From positions 1 through 64,000 of the forward strand of contig JAWWUD010000096.1 in NCBI GenBank assembly GCA_033964015.1: a DNA stretch of 64,000 bases. Reading direction: 5' to 3'. Origin of the DNA: Scolanthus callimorphus (lineage: Eukaryota; Cnidaria; Anthozoa; Actiniaria; Edwardsiidae). Shown piece after piece: positions 34,350 to 46,690 of this stretch. The position numbers were made by a program, and so were the translations under genes. Positions within the stretch are counted from its first letter, which is position 1, and every line of letters begins with the position of its first letter. The notes below the pieces were generated by a model. The model was not told where the DNA came from and ran no database searches. It saw nothing but the letters and a program-made list of their open reading frames with translations.

Positions 34350-36600
34350 AAAAACAGATGAAGATTTGTGCCGACGTTTCGGATTCTTTTGACTTTCTCT
34401 ATGACACTAAGACCAGTTTTATACCAAAGAAATTCGTCGAGCCACGAGATTTGAACGGATTGAGTTCACTACTTTTGCCGTTACCTAAAGCACTGACTGG
34501 CTGTAGGGTTTTTTTAAATACGTGTCACGTCCGTCTGCAATTAATGAAACTTATGACCTCGTTAACCACAAAACACATCTGCAAGATCTTAATAGTAGAT
34601 TAGTACTTATCCGAGCCACGTGTGTTTTGCCGCCGACCATCATAAATTATGCAAGCATGTTGCGTGCATTATTCACACATTCACACAGAGAGACAGCGCA
34701 TAAGGGTAAAACCTTTCTGGGGTCACAGATTCTGTAGGCATTGAGTGTAGACCTGCCAACTTCCTCGCATTATCAATTATGCGGGCTTTCCTCGCATAAA
34801 ATTCAAAGTTCTGATTTCCACGCATAACCCACACCATTAAAGACCTTGTTTTCCTCCGACATGGCTTTCAGATTGTAGTCATTTTTAGTTTAACAAACCC
34901 CGTTCTTCGGTGATAATGACTCTGTTGTTTCAAAATAATAGTTTTTTGGGGATTGGTGTTAATTTTTTAATGAGTGCATTTCGTTGACATATGAGTAATT
35001 AATTACCTTTACTCTTCGGCCAATGTACTCGGGACGTCTTCGGGACGGTCTTGGGGGTTGATCGGAACATCGTCGGCTTACGTTAAAAATTTATTCAGAA
35101 TCAAAAGAACCTCGCCTAAATTTACTATTTAAACAATGAGTGTTCTCCGTCGAAGGCGCATGCCTTGACTGGCTTAGTTTTATTTGCTCGTCGATGAAAT
35201 TTGATGTTCACAAAAACTATATACCGTAATGAATGATAGGTGTCTAAGACAGAAGGGCCCTATTCTTTTGTGCAACGCTAAATTATGAGCGAAAGGACCA
35301 TTCGCCTTTGTCACACGGCAGCCATCTTGGATTTTCTAATACAGCGAAGCTGGCATGAAAACGAGGCCAAGCGTGTAAGCTCACCCACGCATAGTCATTT
35401 CTGTAAGAAAAAATCCAAGATGGCTGCCATGTGACAAAGGCGAATTGCCTGATGGAAAATAGATATTTTCTGGAACCACACATTTATGCGCGGATATTAA
35501 TGTTGATTCTTTTTGTAAGCTGTTACTCTTTTACTTTTTAGAGTGTTTTCTTAAGCAGTTTAAGAGTGGTTTTAATTAGGTTTTAAGAGTCTATTTTTCT
35601 AGATATTTTTTGAGAATATTTATTTATTTGAAATTGTTATATATTTTTTAATACATTGATTTATACTGATGTCATGCGCAAATTGTATCAGTTAATAAAG
35701 TAGATGTACATGAGGTCGTTGCCTTGCCACAACCGACGTACCTTAAACCATGGAAAACTTTTTTTTAAATAGCTTGGTCAGTCAAAACGCTGCTTCCAGA
35801 ATGTATCTCAGATGGAAGCTCCAACATGCGCCTCCTGGTGTGCGTGCATTATGAGTAAGCGGCCACAGAATACTCTATTTTTACACTGTAGATTTTGGAA
35901 CTTTGCGCGAAAATTAGTTGTCATGGTTACAAACTATTGCCCTTGCCATTCACGGGTTGAAAGTGTTTTGCCTGGTCAACCATACCGACCGTTCCTGGCC
36001 AAGTCTCGTACTAAGGGATGAGCAGAGAAACCGTGAATTATGGAAGAGCTGAGGCCGAGCTTGTCGTACTTGCTAAATATTCCCTACAACAACAACAAAA
36101 AAAAATAGTTTTAAGGCAGGTTTACACAATTTTTAATGCATTTGTCGCGACGATTTTTCCCGCGCGAGTTGCAATTCCAACTCTCTTGTGTAAACGAGAT
36201 GCAAAATCCGATACGATTTCTGTGCTGTCTTTTCTTAAAAGCGCATCAAGTTACTGAGCAAAGAGTTTCGAATCGCGACGAGTTGCACCTACAATTAGTT
36301 TACAGAGTTGACGCGGACTTGCGAGAAAAATCGCCGCGACTCATGCGACAAGTGAAAACGGACACTTTATGTGAACAAAATCAGGAGTCCATCAACAGGA
36401 GCCCCCATCAGTGGTGGGCGCCCGATGTACAGGGAGCCAAGCAACAGGAGAAGATGATAATAAAACTGATAGACGTTTCATCATACATACGAAAGCAAAA
36501 CATGTTATTTTGACCAGGTCGAATAGATGAATCTGTTTTATCAACAAGGTGCTTAATGCTTATATTAAATTTTCCTACTATAGCTTACGCTAATGTCTAG
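34350..36600. other. Intergenic stretch with one MITE
   Basis: Apart from the MITE at 35301-35445 I recognise no gene. Open frames at 34358-34737 and 36018-36513 match no family and have overlapping alternatives in other frames. Confidence 0.35.
35301..35445. mobile_element. TTCGCCTTTGTCACAC-type MITE, 145 bp
   Basis: Left TTCGCCTTTGTCACACGGCA then GCCATCTTGGATTTT; right AAAATCCAAGATGGC then TGCCATGTGACAAAGGCGAA. Shortest member of the family in this window. Confidence 0.8.
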
Positions 36601-36619
36601 GATGGCGCCTTAGAAGGTC

Positions 36620-36865
36620 TTATAAGCGCCTTAAGTGGCCGGGGGCCCTGACAGATTTTAGCGCCGGCAGGGCGCTTGATTTGAACAATTCTAAGGACGA
36701 GGCATTAGTTGCCTCCCTAGGTAGCAGGTTCCAAGTTCTAACAGTTCTAGGAAAAAAAGAGTAGTTATAACTGTCAATATTAGACTGGAGTTGGAAATAG
36801 TGGTCTGAGTTTCTTCTTGAAGGTCTAGGATTAAGTACGACACATGGAGGAAAGTCAATGCTCAC
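36620..36865 (-). mobile_element. LINE (non-LTR retrotransposon) 3' remnant
   Basis: The minus-strand frame contains the C-terminal signature of CR1/L2/Jockey-type ORF2 proteins: YNYSFFPRTVRTWNLLPRE followed by a spaced LFK. Only about 80 residues are left, so it is a strongly 5'-truncated copy. Nothing upstream on the minus strand continues the reverse transcriptase. Confidence 0.65.
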
Positions 36866-37194
36866 TAAGTTGTTCCGGCCCCAAAGTTTTCCCCAGAAAT
36901 GGCAAAGGACTCTTGATAAACATCAGAAATGGTGATGAAGCTATGGGTTGATCGCATGAGTCAACACAAGACAAATGTGTCGTTTTGTCAATGCGTAGCC
37001 ATGCGTGACGCGAGCTACCTGTGTAAGTATTTCCGGGCTCCTGGGAAAAAAGAGGGCGGACTACATGAACAGTGTTTCTCTTAACGGGAATTCTCATGAT
37101 ACGTTGTTTTGGGATCCGAGAGCCTGAAGTGTTCATATCAAGAAAATTTCGCCAAAAGCTGTCGTTTTGCCGACGTTGCAAAACTTCATTATTA

Positions 37195-37790
37195 GGAAAT
37201 CCCCCCTTACCTTATTTGGAAGGTCTGTAAGTACTTTTCCTCATATCTTAGCGAAAAAAGCAGGAAAATTGACCAAAACTTGCAGATACTCGAGAAACAT
37301 CCTTCTCTTGGTCGCCATTTTGTTTTTACCCCCCGCCGAGGGGCCTGAGTCACGTTTCGAACACCACAGGCAACCCGCGCGGATTTGCCATAAAAAGGAC
37401 AGCACTTTCTTGATATGGCCCATAGTAGCACACGCACGGTTAGATATTTGTGAAAACACCCTGTTTCTTGACATGCAGCGCCTCTCAGCTAGCGCCGTCC
37501 CACCTAACAGACCCAGCATATCGAGATAGCATTGTCGTTTCTGTAAATACGCGCGGGCTACCTGTGGTTTGTCCCAGGCCCTTTGTCAGAGTCAAAAACA
37601 ACATGGCGACCACGAGCATGATGTTTCTCGAGTATCTGCAAGTTTTGGTGGATTTTCCAGTTTTTTTCGCTAAAATATGAGGAAAAGCAGAAGCTCATAA
37701 GTACTACTTATAAGCTTCTGGGAAAAGTACTTACAGTCCTTCCAAATAAGGAGGAAAGCGGCAAGTCGACAACGTTTGGCTACAAACGTC
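37195..37790. mobile_element. Foldback of about 590 bp downstream of the cyclin exon
   Basis: Imperfect mirror: CCTTATTTGGAAGGTCTGTA against TACAGTCCTTCCAAATAAGG, GCAGATACTCGAGAAACATC against GATGTTTCTCGAGTATCTGC. Distantly related to 27193-27723 (shared GTCGTTT and GGGCTACCTGTGGT phrases). A nested smaller hairpin (AGAAGCTCATAAGTACT / AGTACTTATAAGCTTCT-like) is at 37688-37730. Confidence 0.7.
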
Positions 37791-37809
37791 TTGATATGTA
37801 GTCACTTAC

Positions 37810-40800
37810 CTTACAGCCCAATGTTTTGAGGTTCATCAAGACCTGAGCCATTCGCTCCACACAAGGTTTTGTATCCTGTAGCCCGTGTAGTGATCCTGGA
37901 TGACAGTCATTAACATGCCACCCTCCCATACGAAACCGCTGGCCAAAGAGAAACAGGTCGCAGCTACAAGCGAAGGCTTGAAGGCGACCATGATGGCATC
38001 CACATGGCTGTCTCCATCAAGAACTTCGACACAACGTATGTTTCGAGGTCAGTTCTAGCTGCTCTAGCGATACGACGCAAAAAGAATGTCGGTAACGGTT
38101 GAGAGAGGTCGAAGTCTAAAGCCTCCAGCAAACGGCGCTCCATCTTGTCTAGCTCCTGCTCGCTAAATGCGTTGGCTGCCATGGTTACCAGGTCATGCCT
38201 GGGCGGAACAAAACGGTCCTCGTACTTGCAGGACAGTAGGAGAGAAGCCATGGCGAGTACTTGAAATTGAGGGATGTGTACCGCGTGATTTGACATGTAG
38301 CGATCCATCAGACTGATTGTTAAGTACAAGCAGTCTTGAGGGAAATTATAGTACTCGTGAACCTGGAAATATGCAGACATAATCATATGTGAGAGTATGA
38401 GAGAGAGAGTTGGCAATGCTAGCTTTGAGCGTGCTCAAGAATTGCGTGATTCTCAAGATTTTGAGAATGGATTCTCATTGGTTGGTTTCTTAACGAATGG
38501 GCTACCATGAATCTGCCTTTGAGTGCTAAAAGTCGGCGTTCACTAGTTTTTTTTCTCCCGTTAACGAGTGTTGGAATATAGGGCGAAAAAATAGACGGCT
38601 GAAAATCAGTCTTGGTTTTCATGTCATGATGTCCAGGGGCGTAGCCATGGGGGGGGGGGGGGGGGGGGGAGGGGGACAGGAGGCCGCGGCCTCCCTTTCT
38701 CGGGAGATTTTCCCATACATTTACTGTATTTGCTGGAGGAAATTTGAACATTTTCGTCTCATGTTTTCACTATCCGCCCCCCCCCCCCCCCCACAACAAA
38801 AATTCCTGGCTACGCCCCTGATGTCTATTATATAGAGCGTTTCCTAGGTAACAAGCGACCTCGTTAGCTACGTGTCGGGTAATCCGCTAGAGCCAATCAG
38901 CTTATTTTCATTTGGCGCGAGACACATATCCCGACGAACAAAGATAATAGACCTCCTCGGCTTGGACGTAATGTTTTCCCCATTTCGATTACGTGGCATT
39001 ACTATGAGTATTCTTTATTTATTTTTCTGCTACGCACCGAAGGATATATGAATATGAAACAAAGAAATTTTATTGAAATGAATGCCACGTGATCTGAAAC
39101 GGGAAAACATTACGCACAAGCCGAGGAGGTCTATTCGCCGCACTAGGCGAGATATACTGGGCAAGGGTCTTATTGGCGCCAACAGCTCACTCGAGGTTTT
39201 AAACGCACTGTGTCGCGTGTTACAAGCACGTGTATATAGTACTGGTCAAGAAAGGCTTTTGTTTCCTGCGAATCCGTGTGCGAGCTAATTGTGTTTTTTA
39301 AATGTCGTCGCCAGGCCCTTTGGCAGAGAAAAACAACATGGCGCACGAGGGTATGCATGTTTATTGGTCACGAGTGCGTGCGTCAACTCTTTGCAACACG
39401 AAGCGCGCGATCAGTCAGATATTATGAAAGATCATTCCACAGCACGTAAAAGCTGGCTACACGAACGCCGGCGCATGCGCAAGGATATTAAACGCATACA
39501 TTTCTCACATTTCCCGTATGTTATTCTCGTACCCAGAGCTCCTCAGCTCGTCCGCTGGCGGGGAGGCTCTGGGGACATCCTTTTGAGGGCCTTCGCCGAT
39601 TGGCTGATTTTGAACGTATGCGTAGTAAAGTTGTTTCTCTCAACGGGTTCTGTATCAAATCTCGCGTATGCGTCAATGGCTGTCACCAGAGCCTCCCCCG
39701 CGAGGTGAAGAGCTGGGGGGGCTCTGCCTCTGGGTTTGAGCTCCCTTATGTGGTTTTCTCTAGAACGCAAGAGCAAGGAAATCGAGACGTTGTGCGTTCG
39801 CTTACGCTTTGAAAGTCAACCATTTAGTCTCTCAGTTAGGGCTGATTCACACACGAACGCAAGTGTAGATCACAGCGACGCAAGTGCAAGCCTAAGATCA
39901 TTAATTCGTTTGTTTGCGCTTGCGTGAAGACCGTAAAAAGCCAAACAGCGCGCCCTCTTCAAACCGGTTTTGGTAGAGTGTGCGTACGATGACGTCACTC
40001 GTTGCATGTGTACTGCAATCACACACGGAATGTCAACCAAAGTATAATATGGATATATTTGAATATTCTGATAATATTTACCGTAATTTTTTTTCTTCTT
40101 TTTGGAGCAATTGTAATTTTCTTTGTGGGACACATGTTATAAAAAACTGTAAAAGGTTAATATGTCATCCCCCTTAATAAATGTATATTGTATGGTATTG
40201 AAGTGCTACTGTCAAGACATTTGTTTCAGGGTGCAATCGGTAGGCACGTTACACGGCGACAGCGTGCATGCTATGTTGGTACAAAATGCCGACAAAATTG
40301 AGAACTGCAAAAACAGAAAAAATCAGGCAAAAATTGATAACCGGGAACCGAACATTCTAAGCGACTTTCTAATGCCAATCAAACCGCCAGTCAAACAACC
40401 TAAACCAATCAGGTCCTTGCCTTGTTTCACCAAGTGCAGTCGACTGGCTTTCTTTCGCGACGAAAAAAACAATCGACTGCACTAGTAGGAAGGACCTGAT
40501 TGGCTTAAATTGTTTGACTGGCAGACACAGCGCGAAACACTACCATGTTGGCTATATAGCCTGGGTCAGTAAGTATATACAGTTAATGGGGTTTTAAAGT
40601 TACCTGTATAACCCAATCAACGAGGACTGCACGTGCCTGATTCGTCACTTCTGACTGATTTGCCAGGAAATCTTTTGGTAGTAAATACTTCTCTTCCAGC
40701 TTTACCAGATAACAAAATATATCGGCAGAATAAGTACTAACAGACGCCCAGTCCTCTACTTTCTCGTCGCTTGTAGACTTAATCTGATAGCTAAAACTCC

Positions 40801-41104
40801 CATCCGGTTCAGAAGTAACTTCTTTGTTGTCTTCCTGGAAAAAGTCGTTGTCGTTTAGCCGAGATCTGGCTCGGGGTCGAGGTGCGCATAGCAAATCACG
40901 ATGGTAATAAGCGCCAGTCGAAGGGCAGGATTCCACAAAACTGTCGTCTAGATTTGGTGGATGGGTATTTGTGTTTAATGGCGTCTCCTCTGGCGAATGC
41001 ATCGAGAAAACTCGAGACAGAACTTTGGTGTGACGATCGACTCTGAAATACCGTTGCCCAAATATTTCACTGCTCTGGCCCTTAGCCTTAACTATATGAA
41101 TCAT
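37810..41104 (-). CDS. B-type (B3-like) cyclin, two exons seen
   Basis: Exon 1 is 41104-40604 and exon 2 is 38362-37810 (donor ATACAG/GTAACT, acceptor TTTCCAG/GTTCAC, phase 0); a donor AAG/GTAAGT at 37810 shows that at least one more exon follows, not identified. The N-terminal ~110 residues are unstructured with an RxxL destruction-box-like RSRLND. The cyclin fold follows: YSADIFCYLVKLEEKYLLP, ARAVLVDWVIQVHEYYNF across the splice, SCKYEDRFVP, and the second box around FFLRRIARAARTDLETYV. Such cyclins bind and activate Cdk1 and are destroyed by the APC/C. The B3-like label rests on the YSADIFCYL region and is tentative. Exon 2 loses the reading frame twice (near 38005 and 37948), each time by one base. 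The family-like sequence continues in another frame (FRMGGWHVNDCHPG), so the breaks look like assembly errors. Confidence 0.8.
38634..38820. mobile_element. CAGGGGCGTAGCC-type MITE, copy 1
   Basis: Ends CAGGGGCGTAGCCATGG and CCTGGCTACGCCCCTG are inverted, with 5-bp duplication ATGTC at 38629-38633 and 38821-38825. Internal poly(G) and poly(C) tracts flank a CCATACATTTACTGTATTTG core shared with 55744-55903. It lies in the cyclin intron. Confidence 0.85.
38946..39135. mobile_element. AATAGACCTCC-type foldback MITE, copy 1
   Basis: AATAGACCTCCTCGGCTTGG and CGTAATGTTTTCCC are mirrored by GGGAAAACATTACG and CAAGCCGAGGAGGTCTATT. A relative with the same core (CGGTGCGTAGCA, ATATATCCTT) is at 61462-61668. 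Cyclin intron. Confidence 0.8.
39524..39736. mobile_element. ACCCAGAGCTCC-type MITE, copy 1
   Basis: Left ACCCAGAGCTCCTCAGCTCG and right GAAGAGCTGGGGGGGCTCTG form inverted ends. CATCCTTTTGAGGGCCTTCG is shared with the copy at 54636-54972. Cyclin intron. Confidence 0.65.
40386..40522. repeat. 137-bp foldback in the cyclin intron
   Basis: GCCAGTCAAACAA / CCAATCAGGTCCTT / GTGCAGTCGA are mirrored by TCGACTGCAC / AAGGACCTGATTGG / TTGTTTGACTGGC. Confidence 0.75.
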
Positions 41105-41146
41105 TCCAGAGCTGAATATTATTGAAGGCCGCAGCGTTTTCGACTA

Positions 41147-41151
41147 CCAAT
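41147..41151. promoter_or_regulatory. CCAAT box upstream of the cyclin start
   Basis: CCAAT 43 bases 5' of the cyclin ATG (in reverse orientation for that gene). CCAAT boxes (NF-Y) are usual in mitotic cyclin promoters, but a single pentamer is weak evidence and the transcription start is unknown. Confidence 0.25.
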
Positions 41152-41596
41152 CAAAAATCGTGTGACGCTAATGCATGAATGGCCCCTCGGGAGTTCGGTT
41201 CATGCACGTTGGCGTGTGCGTTGCCGCTTTGGGTGAGACACGTTTATCACACGTCTCTCGCAGCCTTTGCCCTTCTTAGCCTGAATCTCAGCCGTCTCTT
41301 CGCTCCTCCATCGTACTTTACTTGGCAGAGGAGACGTCTAAATTCTTATTTTGAGATTTTCCCATCCATTACGTAACTAGACTATAATTACTGACCCAAA
41401 AATTTGTTGCTTTTCTTAGTGAGGCGCACGCTTTTTTCCCAAAAAGCAAAAAAGCGTGCGAAAAGCCAGACAACCAGACTCCACAACTGTGTTGGGAGAA
41501 GGCGTGCGTTGTCTAGGAGACTTTGTAAGAAATAAACGGTGCTAATGTTTGCTTTGTTTGCTTGGCATTGATTACATGTAATGGTGAGAGAGCGAA

Positions 41597-41776
41597 ATGG
41601 CGGCTAGCACACAGGGCACCCAACCTGTGGTTACGTTAAATGAGGACTGTGCAATATTTGATTCTGCTTTCTATCCTTTGACTCCTTTGCAAAACGAAAA
41701 TGTAACTCGTCCAAACTTAAATTCAAGCAACAGAAAGAGAAATTATAGTAAGATTGGAACAATACCAGAACGCTAA
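41597..41776 (+). CDS. Small open frame of 59 codons, unknown
   Basis: Starts in a fair context (GAAATGGCGG) and encodes MAASTQGTQPVVTLNEDC and onward to IGTIPER, ending in TAA. No family recognised. Its location between the divergent cyclin and MS4A-like genes, with a possible donor (ATA/GTAAGA) near 41748, could make it a first exon or an upstream frame of a plus-strand transcript. Equally it may be chance. Confidence 0.25.
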   Translation: MAASTQGTQPVVTLNEDCAIFDSAFYPLTPLQNENVTRPNLNSSNRKRNYSKIGTIPER

Positions 41777-41961
41777 AAAGCGGAAACTATAGTGAAAATA
41801 TAAAGGTCTCGGCCATTTTTCTGTCCTGTCCTGTTGAACTTCCACAGATAATAAGCTTGGGATCGAGGCCTGTGGTATACACTGCACTATAGTATAGCTC
41901 GTGTTTGATCAGCGCGCGCTCTGATTGGTTCTATCATGTTCAACGACAAGATAATGATAAT

Positions 41962-42257
41962 TAATATAAACCGACTAATGGTCTATCACAAATCCTGCAT
42001 TCTGATTGGCTGAGCTACTAATGGTCTATTAGTGATAGACCGTACCTGGCAAAACTACCACCTTTCTTTGCAAGAAAATTTGATTTTTCCAACATAGAAT
42101 AATGGAATTAATTGCCAAAACCGACCAACTAGTTGGTTTATACTAAAACAATTAGACCTCTCGTTCCCATGTGCTATGATATCAATAGACCATTCGGCCT
42201 TCGGCCTCATGGTTTATTCATATGTCATAGCACATTCGGCCTCGAGGTCTAATTGTT
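41962..42257. mobile_element. Inverted-pair element upstream of MS4A-like exon 1
   Basis: Shares about 290 bp in reverse complement with 43602-43893 (CCAACTAGTTGGTTTATACT, GACCTCTCGTTCC, ATTGGCTGAGCTACTAATGG). Within each copy the end near exon 1's distal side holds an internal hairpin (TGCTATGATATCAATAGACC against its inverse). No coding capacity. Confidence 0.8.
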
Positions 42258-42562
42258 AAATAGAAATGAATGAAAACTATGAAAAAAGTTATATGGACAA
42301 TCGAGTGACAATACATATGAATCTTAAAAAAAACAACTATTGGAATCAATGCCAATGTTAATGTATTTTTTACGGCACCAATAAAAGTAGCTATGCCCTT
42401 GTTCACGTCGTGGTAATACAAACTCTGTGTGTAGCCCGCGCGGCGCGGGCTGAAATCCGCTCTATAATACCAAACTGTTGTTCCTGAGGCCCATGCATTC
42501 TTATAAAAATGACGTACCATTCTCTCAGCCAATCACAACTCGTATATTTATTTCCTTTTCAA

Positions 42563-42570
42563 TGACGTCA
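42563..42570. promoter_or_regulatory. Palindromic CRE (TGACGTCA)
   Basis: Full cAMP-response-element palindrome 94 bases upstream of the MS4A-like start codon, in a position where a core promoter would lie. The motif also occurs elsewhere in this window inside repeats (for example near 29190), so function is not certain. Confidence 0.35.
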
Positions 42571-42663
42571 TACCCATACACACACTGAGCAGAAGAAGAA
42601 GAAGAAATCGGATCGACTTGTATTTGTAATCCGCTGCGACTCGCTTGTATCTCGCCGTTAAAA

Positions 42664-45600
42664 ATGGCGTACAGGCCTCAAGGAGTCCGACAAGTCGGAA
42701 TTGCTCAAATGGTTATTGGGGCTTGATGGTTATTCTTGGTATCGCGAGCATTGCCGCCGTTCATCATTGGAGTTCCTACGCTGGTTTTGGCCTTTGGATC
42801 GGGACTTGGGTAAGCATCATGTCTTGTTTATCTGCGATATGATGTTTTACTCTAGCATAACAGGCTTAAATTTACTTTTTTGGATATTCTTCTGATAAAT
42901 ATTTCTTGTGGTTCAAGGAATAAAGGATACATTCTGATTTTCCTTCGCATTCAAACTTGATGTTTTTATGATGATAAAATTTTTCCTGCGATTGTTTCGC
43001 TGATTTCCATGGTTTTCATCTGTCAACGTTTTTACCTCTGGAAGACCAAAAGTAAGTCAGTTGCTTCGTGCATTTAATAATATCATCCATGGTTCCTTTT
43101 TTTCAGCTCCAAAACGACCACAAGATGGAGTCGTCGAACCGTCGATAATGCATATAAATTGATCACATCTGGACAATTTTTTTTAGAACTTTTGGCGGAG
43201 CCTCGCGCGCCAGAGGCCCGAGTAGCGGAGGTCCAACAAAAAAAAAATTGGTACTCATTAACTTGGTTTGGATGGCTTTATATCAGCATAGAAACTTTGT
43301 TTTACTTACATGTTCTCTTACACAACACCCAGGCAAACCAGTTGGACCAGTTGAGTGCTTTTCATCGGACTGTGAAATAGATTCTAAACAACACACTGTG
43401 ATACACAATGAAATGCTATTTCTATTGTTTTGAGGCTAATTAACACTGACTTTTAGTATTGATTCAGTCTGATGAAAACTATATCAGAACAAGCCCTTTC
43501 AAAACAAGTCCATTTTCCATGGCTTAGATTTAGTGAAGTGACTACAATAAATTCTGAGGGGTCATTTCCCCAGCTTTTTCCCCCATACAAATACTATATT
43601 TAACAATTAGACCTTGAGGCCGAATGTGCTATGATGAATAGACCATGAGGCCGAAGGCCGAATGGTCTATTGATATCATAGCACATGAGGACGAGAGGTC
43701 TAATTGTTTTAGTATAAACCAACTAGTTGGTCGGTTTTGGCAATGAATTCCATTATTTTATGTTGAAAAAATCAAGTTTTCTTGCAAAGAAAGGGTGGTT
43801 TTGCCAGGCACGGTCTATCACTAATAGACCATTAGTAGCTCAGCCAATCAGAATGCAGGATTTGTAATAGACCATTAGTTGGTTTATACTAATTTCCTTT
43901 GCACCCATTGTCAAATCATGCATATGAACTGGGTGAGAAGCATTCAAATGAGATAACACACTTTTATCGTAAATTAATGAAACCAGGATCAGGTTTTGTT
44001 AACAAATCTATCCCTGTTGGGGATTATGGATTTTTTAATCACTAAAAATGTTACTCCAGAATGTACTGCAGGAGCTATTCTATTTTTTTTTTGCAGATAA
44101 TTATTACAGGTGTGCTAGCTTACACAGGAGCCAGATCTGATACAACTCCTAACAATTGCATTGTAAGTGATCCAGAATTCTTCTTTTGCATCAATCAATT
44201 GGATGTGCATGTCTGAACACCTGTTATTTGTAATTATTCAGATCACATGACTCCAGGAAGTACCCATCCTATGTTATACACCTTATTCCAAAATGGCTGT
44301 CTAGCCCTATGGCCTCGTTCTCATGAAATTATTATTTTCTTTTATATTCACTCACGCTCAGAGACAAAAGATAATTTCATGAGAGTGAGGCCTAAGGACA
44401 ATGGAACCAAAAGATGCCATTTTGGAATAAAGTGTATAGGTCCTGCTAAAGGCATATTTTGTTAAATTGTATCTTATCAGCTGGGGACAATGATTGGATT
44501 TGCTGTGGTCGCCTGTGTGATAACAGGCATCATGGTTATCTGCTATGCTGTATCCCTGGCACAGTTCACAAGCAGTCTGCGCTGCAGTAGTTATTTCTAC
44601 AACAATTGTCACTATGGATGGGATTACATCGGGAGAGATGCAGCAAAGGCTGGCTTGGGAATCGGCTCCCTTCTCCTGATTCTCGCCATTACAGGATTCT
44701 TTGTTGCCTTGGCCTCATCCATCTATGGCTGCAATGCTTGCTGCTGTGCACCATCAGTAAGAGTAAGTGAATCCCTTAGAGCAGACTTCAGATGACCATC
44801 AAAAGGAAGCATTTGTGAGCATCTCTGTTGGTCAAGAGCAAGGTCTTTTGTCTTTCAGCCAATCAAATTGTGAACTAAATCGAAACATGCCATTGCTCAA
44901 TGTCGTGACTAAATGCAAGTCTGACTTCTTTGCAAGTGGGAGATGATGGTGGAGCTTAAGGCTGGGATTTGATTTGGGGTTTGAACACTTGGCAATTGTG
45001 AATTTTGCGTCATTGATTAATTAGCTCTGTGGACATTAAGCTAGCCTGTGTCGTTTGACTCTTTTGCTGGGTTTCACATTGCGAGTGTCTGGGGTGAATC
45101 TTTTGATTAATATTGAATCCCATCCTGTCGTTCCTAGGCAACCACCACACAGCAAGTGATGTATGTGCAGGGAGGTGTGGGTCAGCCAGGCGTGGTTGTG
45201 GTTGGTCCTCATGGTGCCGTAACAGGAGCCACTACTATACAGACCATACAGACAACGTATCCTGGTCAGCAGGGCGTGATTGTTCAGCAACAAGGGATAT
45301 CCCCTCAGGTTTGCTGATTCTTTCTCATCATTCATCAACAGATATTGCAGGGACGTCAACTTTCCGGGTTTTTGCCAGGAGTCTCAAGAATTTTTGCCCT
45401 GTCTCCCGGGAAAAATAAAGATAACTGCTGCCATACATTACTGTTCAGTATTTCTCCCAGAGAAGTGCAGGAAATTTCACTGTGTTTCAGTGTGGTCTCC
45501 AGATTTTTGAAGTCTTGGGGTTGAGGTCAAAGAACTACTTATAAGGAATAACTTGGTTTGTCCTGCCACTGAAATTCGCATAGAAAGCGGAGAATTAAAT

Positions 45601-46651
45601 TTCAAGTATACCACCTCAGGACAATAATAGGAATTCCCATATCAAGTGCAATTCCTTCCAAATCCCTATACCTTTGTATAAACCTCAAATGTATTTTCAT
45701 AGGTTCCCTTCAAGATTTCTTGATGGAACTAACTCAAGTTACTGATTGCAAGTCAATAGGTTTTGTACTTTCTAGATTTTTGGCCAAACATTGCTTGAAT
45801 CACTAAAACAACTCTCTTAACACTTGTTAGGTGCAATGTGAAATATTTTTTGTAGCTTGCAATTGTATCGGTTGCAATTTCAAAGGCACATGAAGCATCT
45901 GTGACACGAAAATGTAGCCTTGTGATAATTGCTATAATTTTGAATGATACACACCTATTTCAAAAAAGGTTGCACTGTCACACCTTACTGCTGTAGCCCA
46001 TGCATGGTTCATCATGGGAGAAACTTAGAAGAATGACTAAAAAATTATCATGTTAACCCAGTGCAATACTTCTTGCGAGCGATGTATTGTAGAATAATTT
46101 CTATGGCATAAACAGGGTGATAAGTATCACCTAATTACCAGTGTCCATGATTCTGTATGGGTTTAATGCCTATTTGGGAGAAATACAACAAATGTGCAAG
46201 AATAATATATAGCATATTTTATGAGAAAAAGTTCAAAATCTTAGCAGATATGCCTATGTATCTGTTGTAACAAGTACTTTGTTAAATAATTTTGATGGTT
46301 TCTTGACAGGGAGCATGGGGACCCCCTCCCCCACAAGGATACCCTCCACAGGGGGGATACGCTGCCGCACCTCCCCCTCCAGCAGGTGCCTATAATCCGG
46401 CATATTATCAGGTAGGGAGGACCGTCACATCAAATATATATTATTATAATTATTATTATAATTTTTTTTAATTTCCAGTCATCCACTGCAACATTGAATT
46501 TTGAGGCTGCAATGCACGCAGTGGCAATACATACCCTGTTCTAGAGAGAAGAACATAAATTCTATGACCCTGGTTGTATAGAATCTGTGAACATCCACTA
46601 ACTGCTAACAGTGGCGTACTGTGCAGCTGTATAGTAAAATATAAGTGGAGT

Positions 46652-46690
<39 letters not shown>

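Noticed and set aside
36855..37181. Possible last cyclin exon (acceptor CACTTCAG near 37120)
   Set aside because: Joining in phase gives only a few residues without family resemblance; evidence too weak to include.
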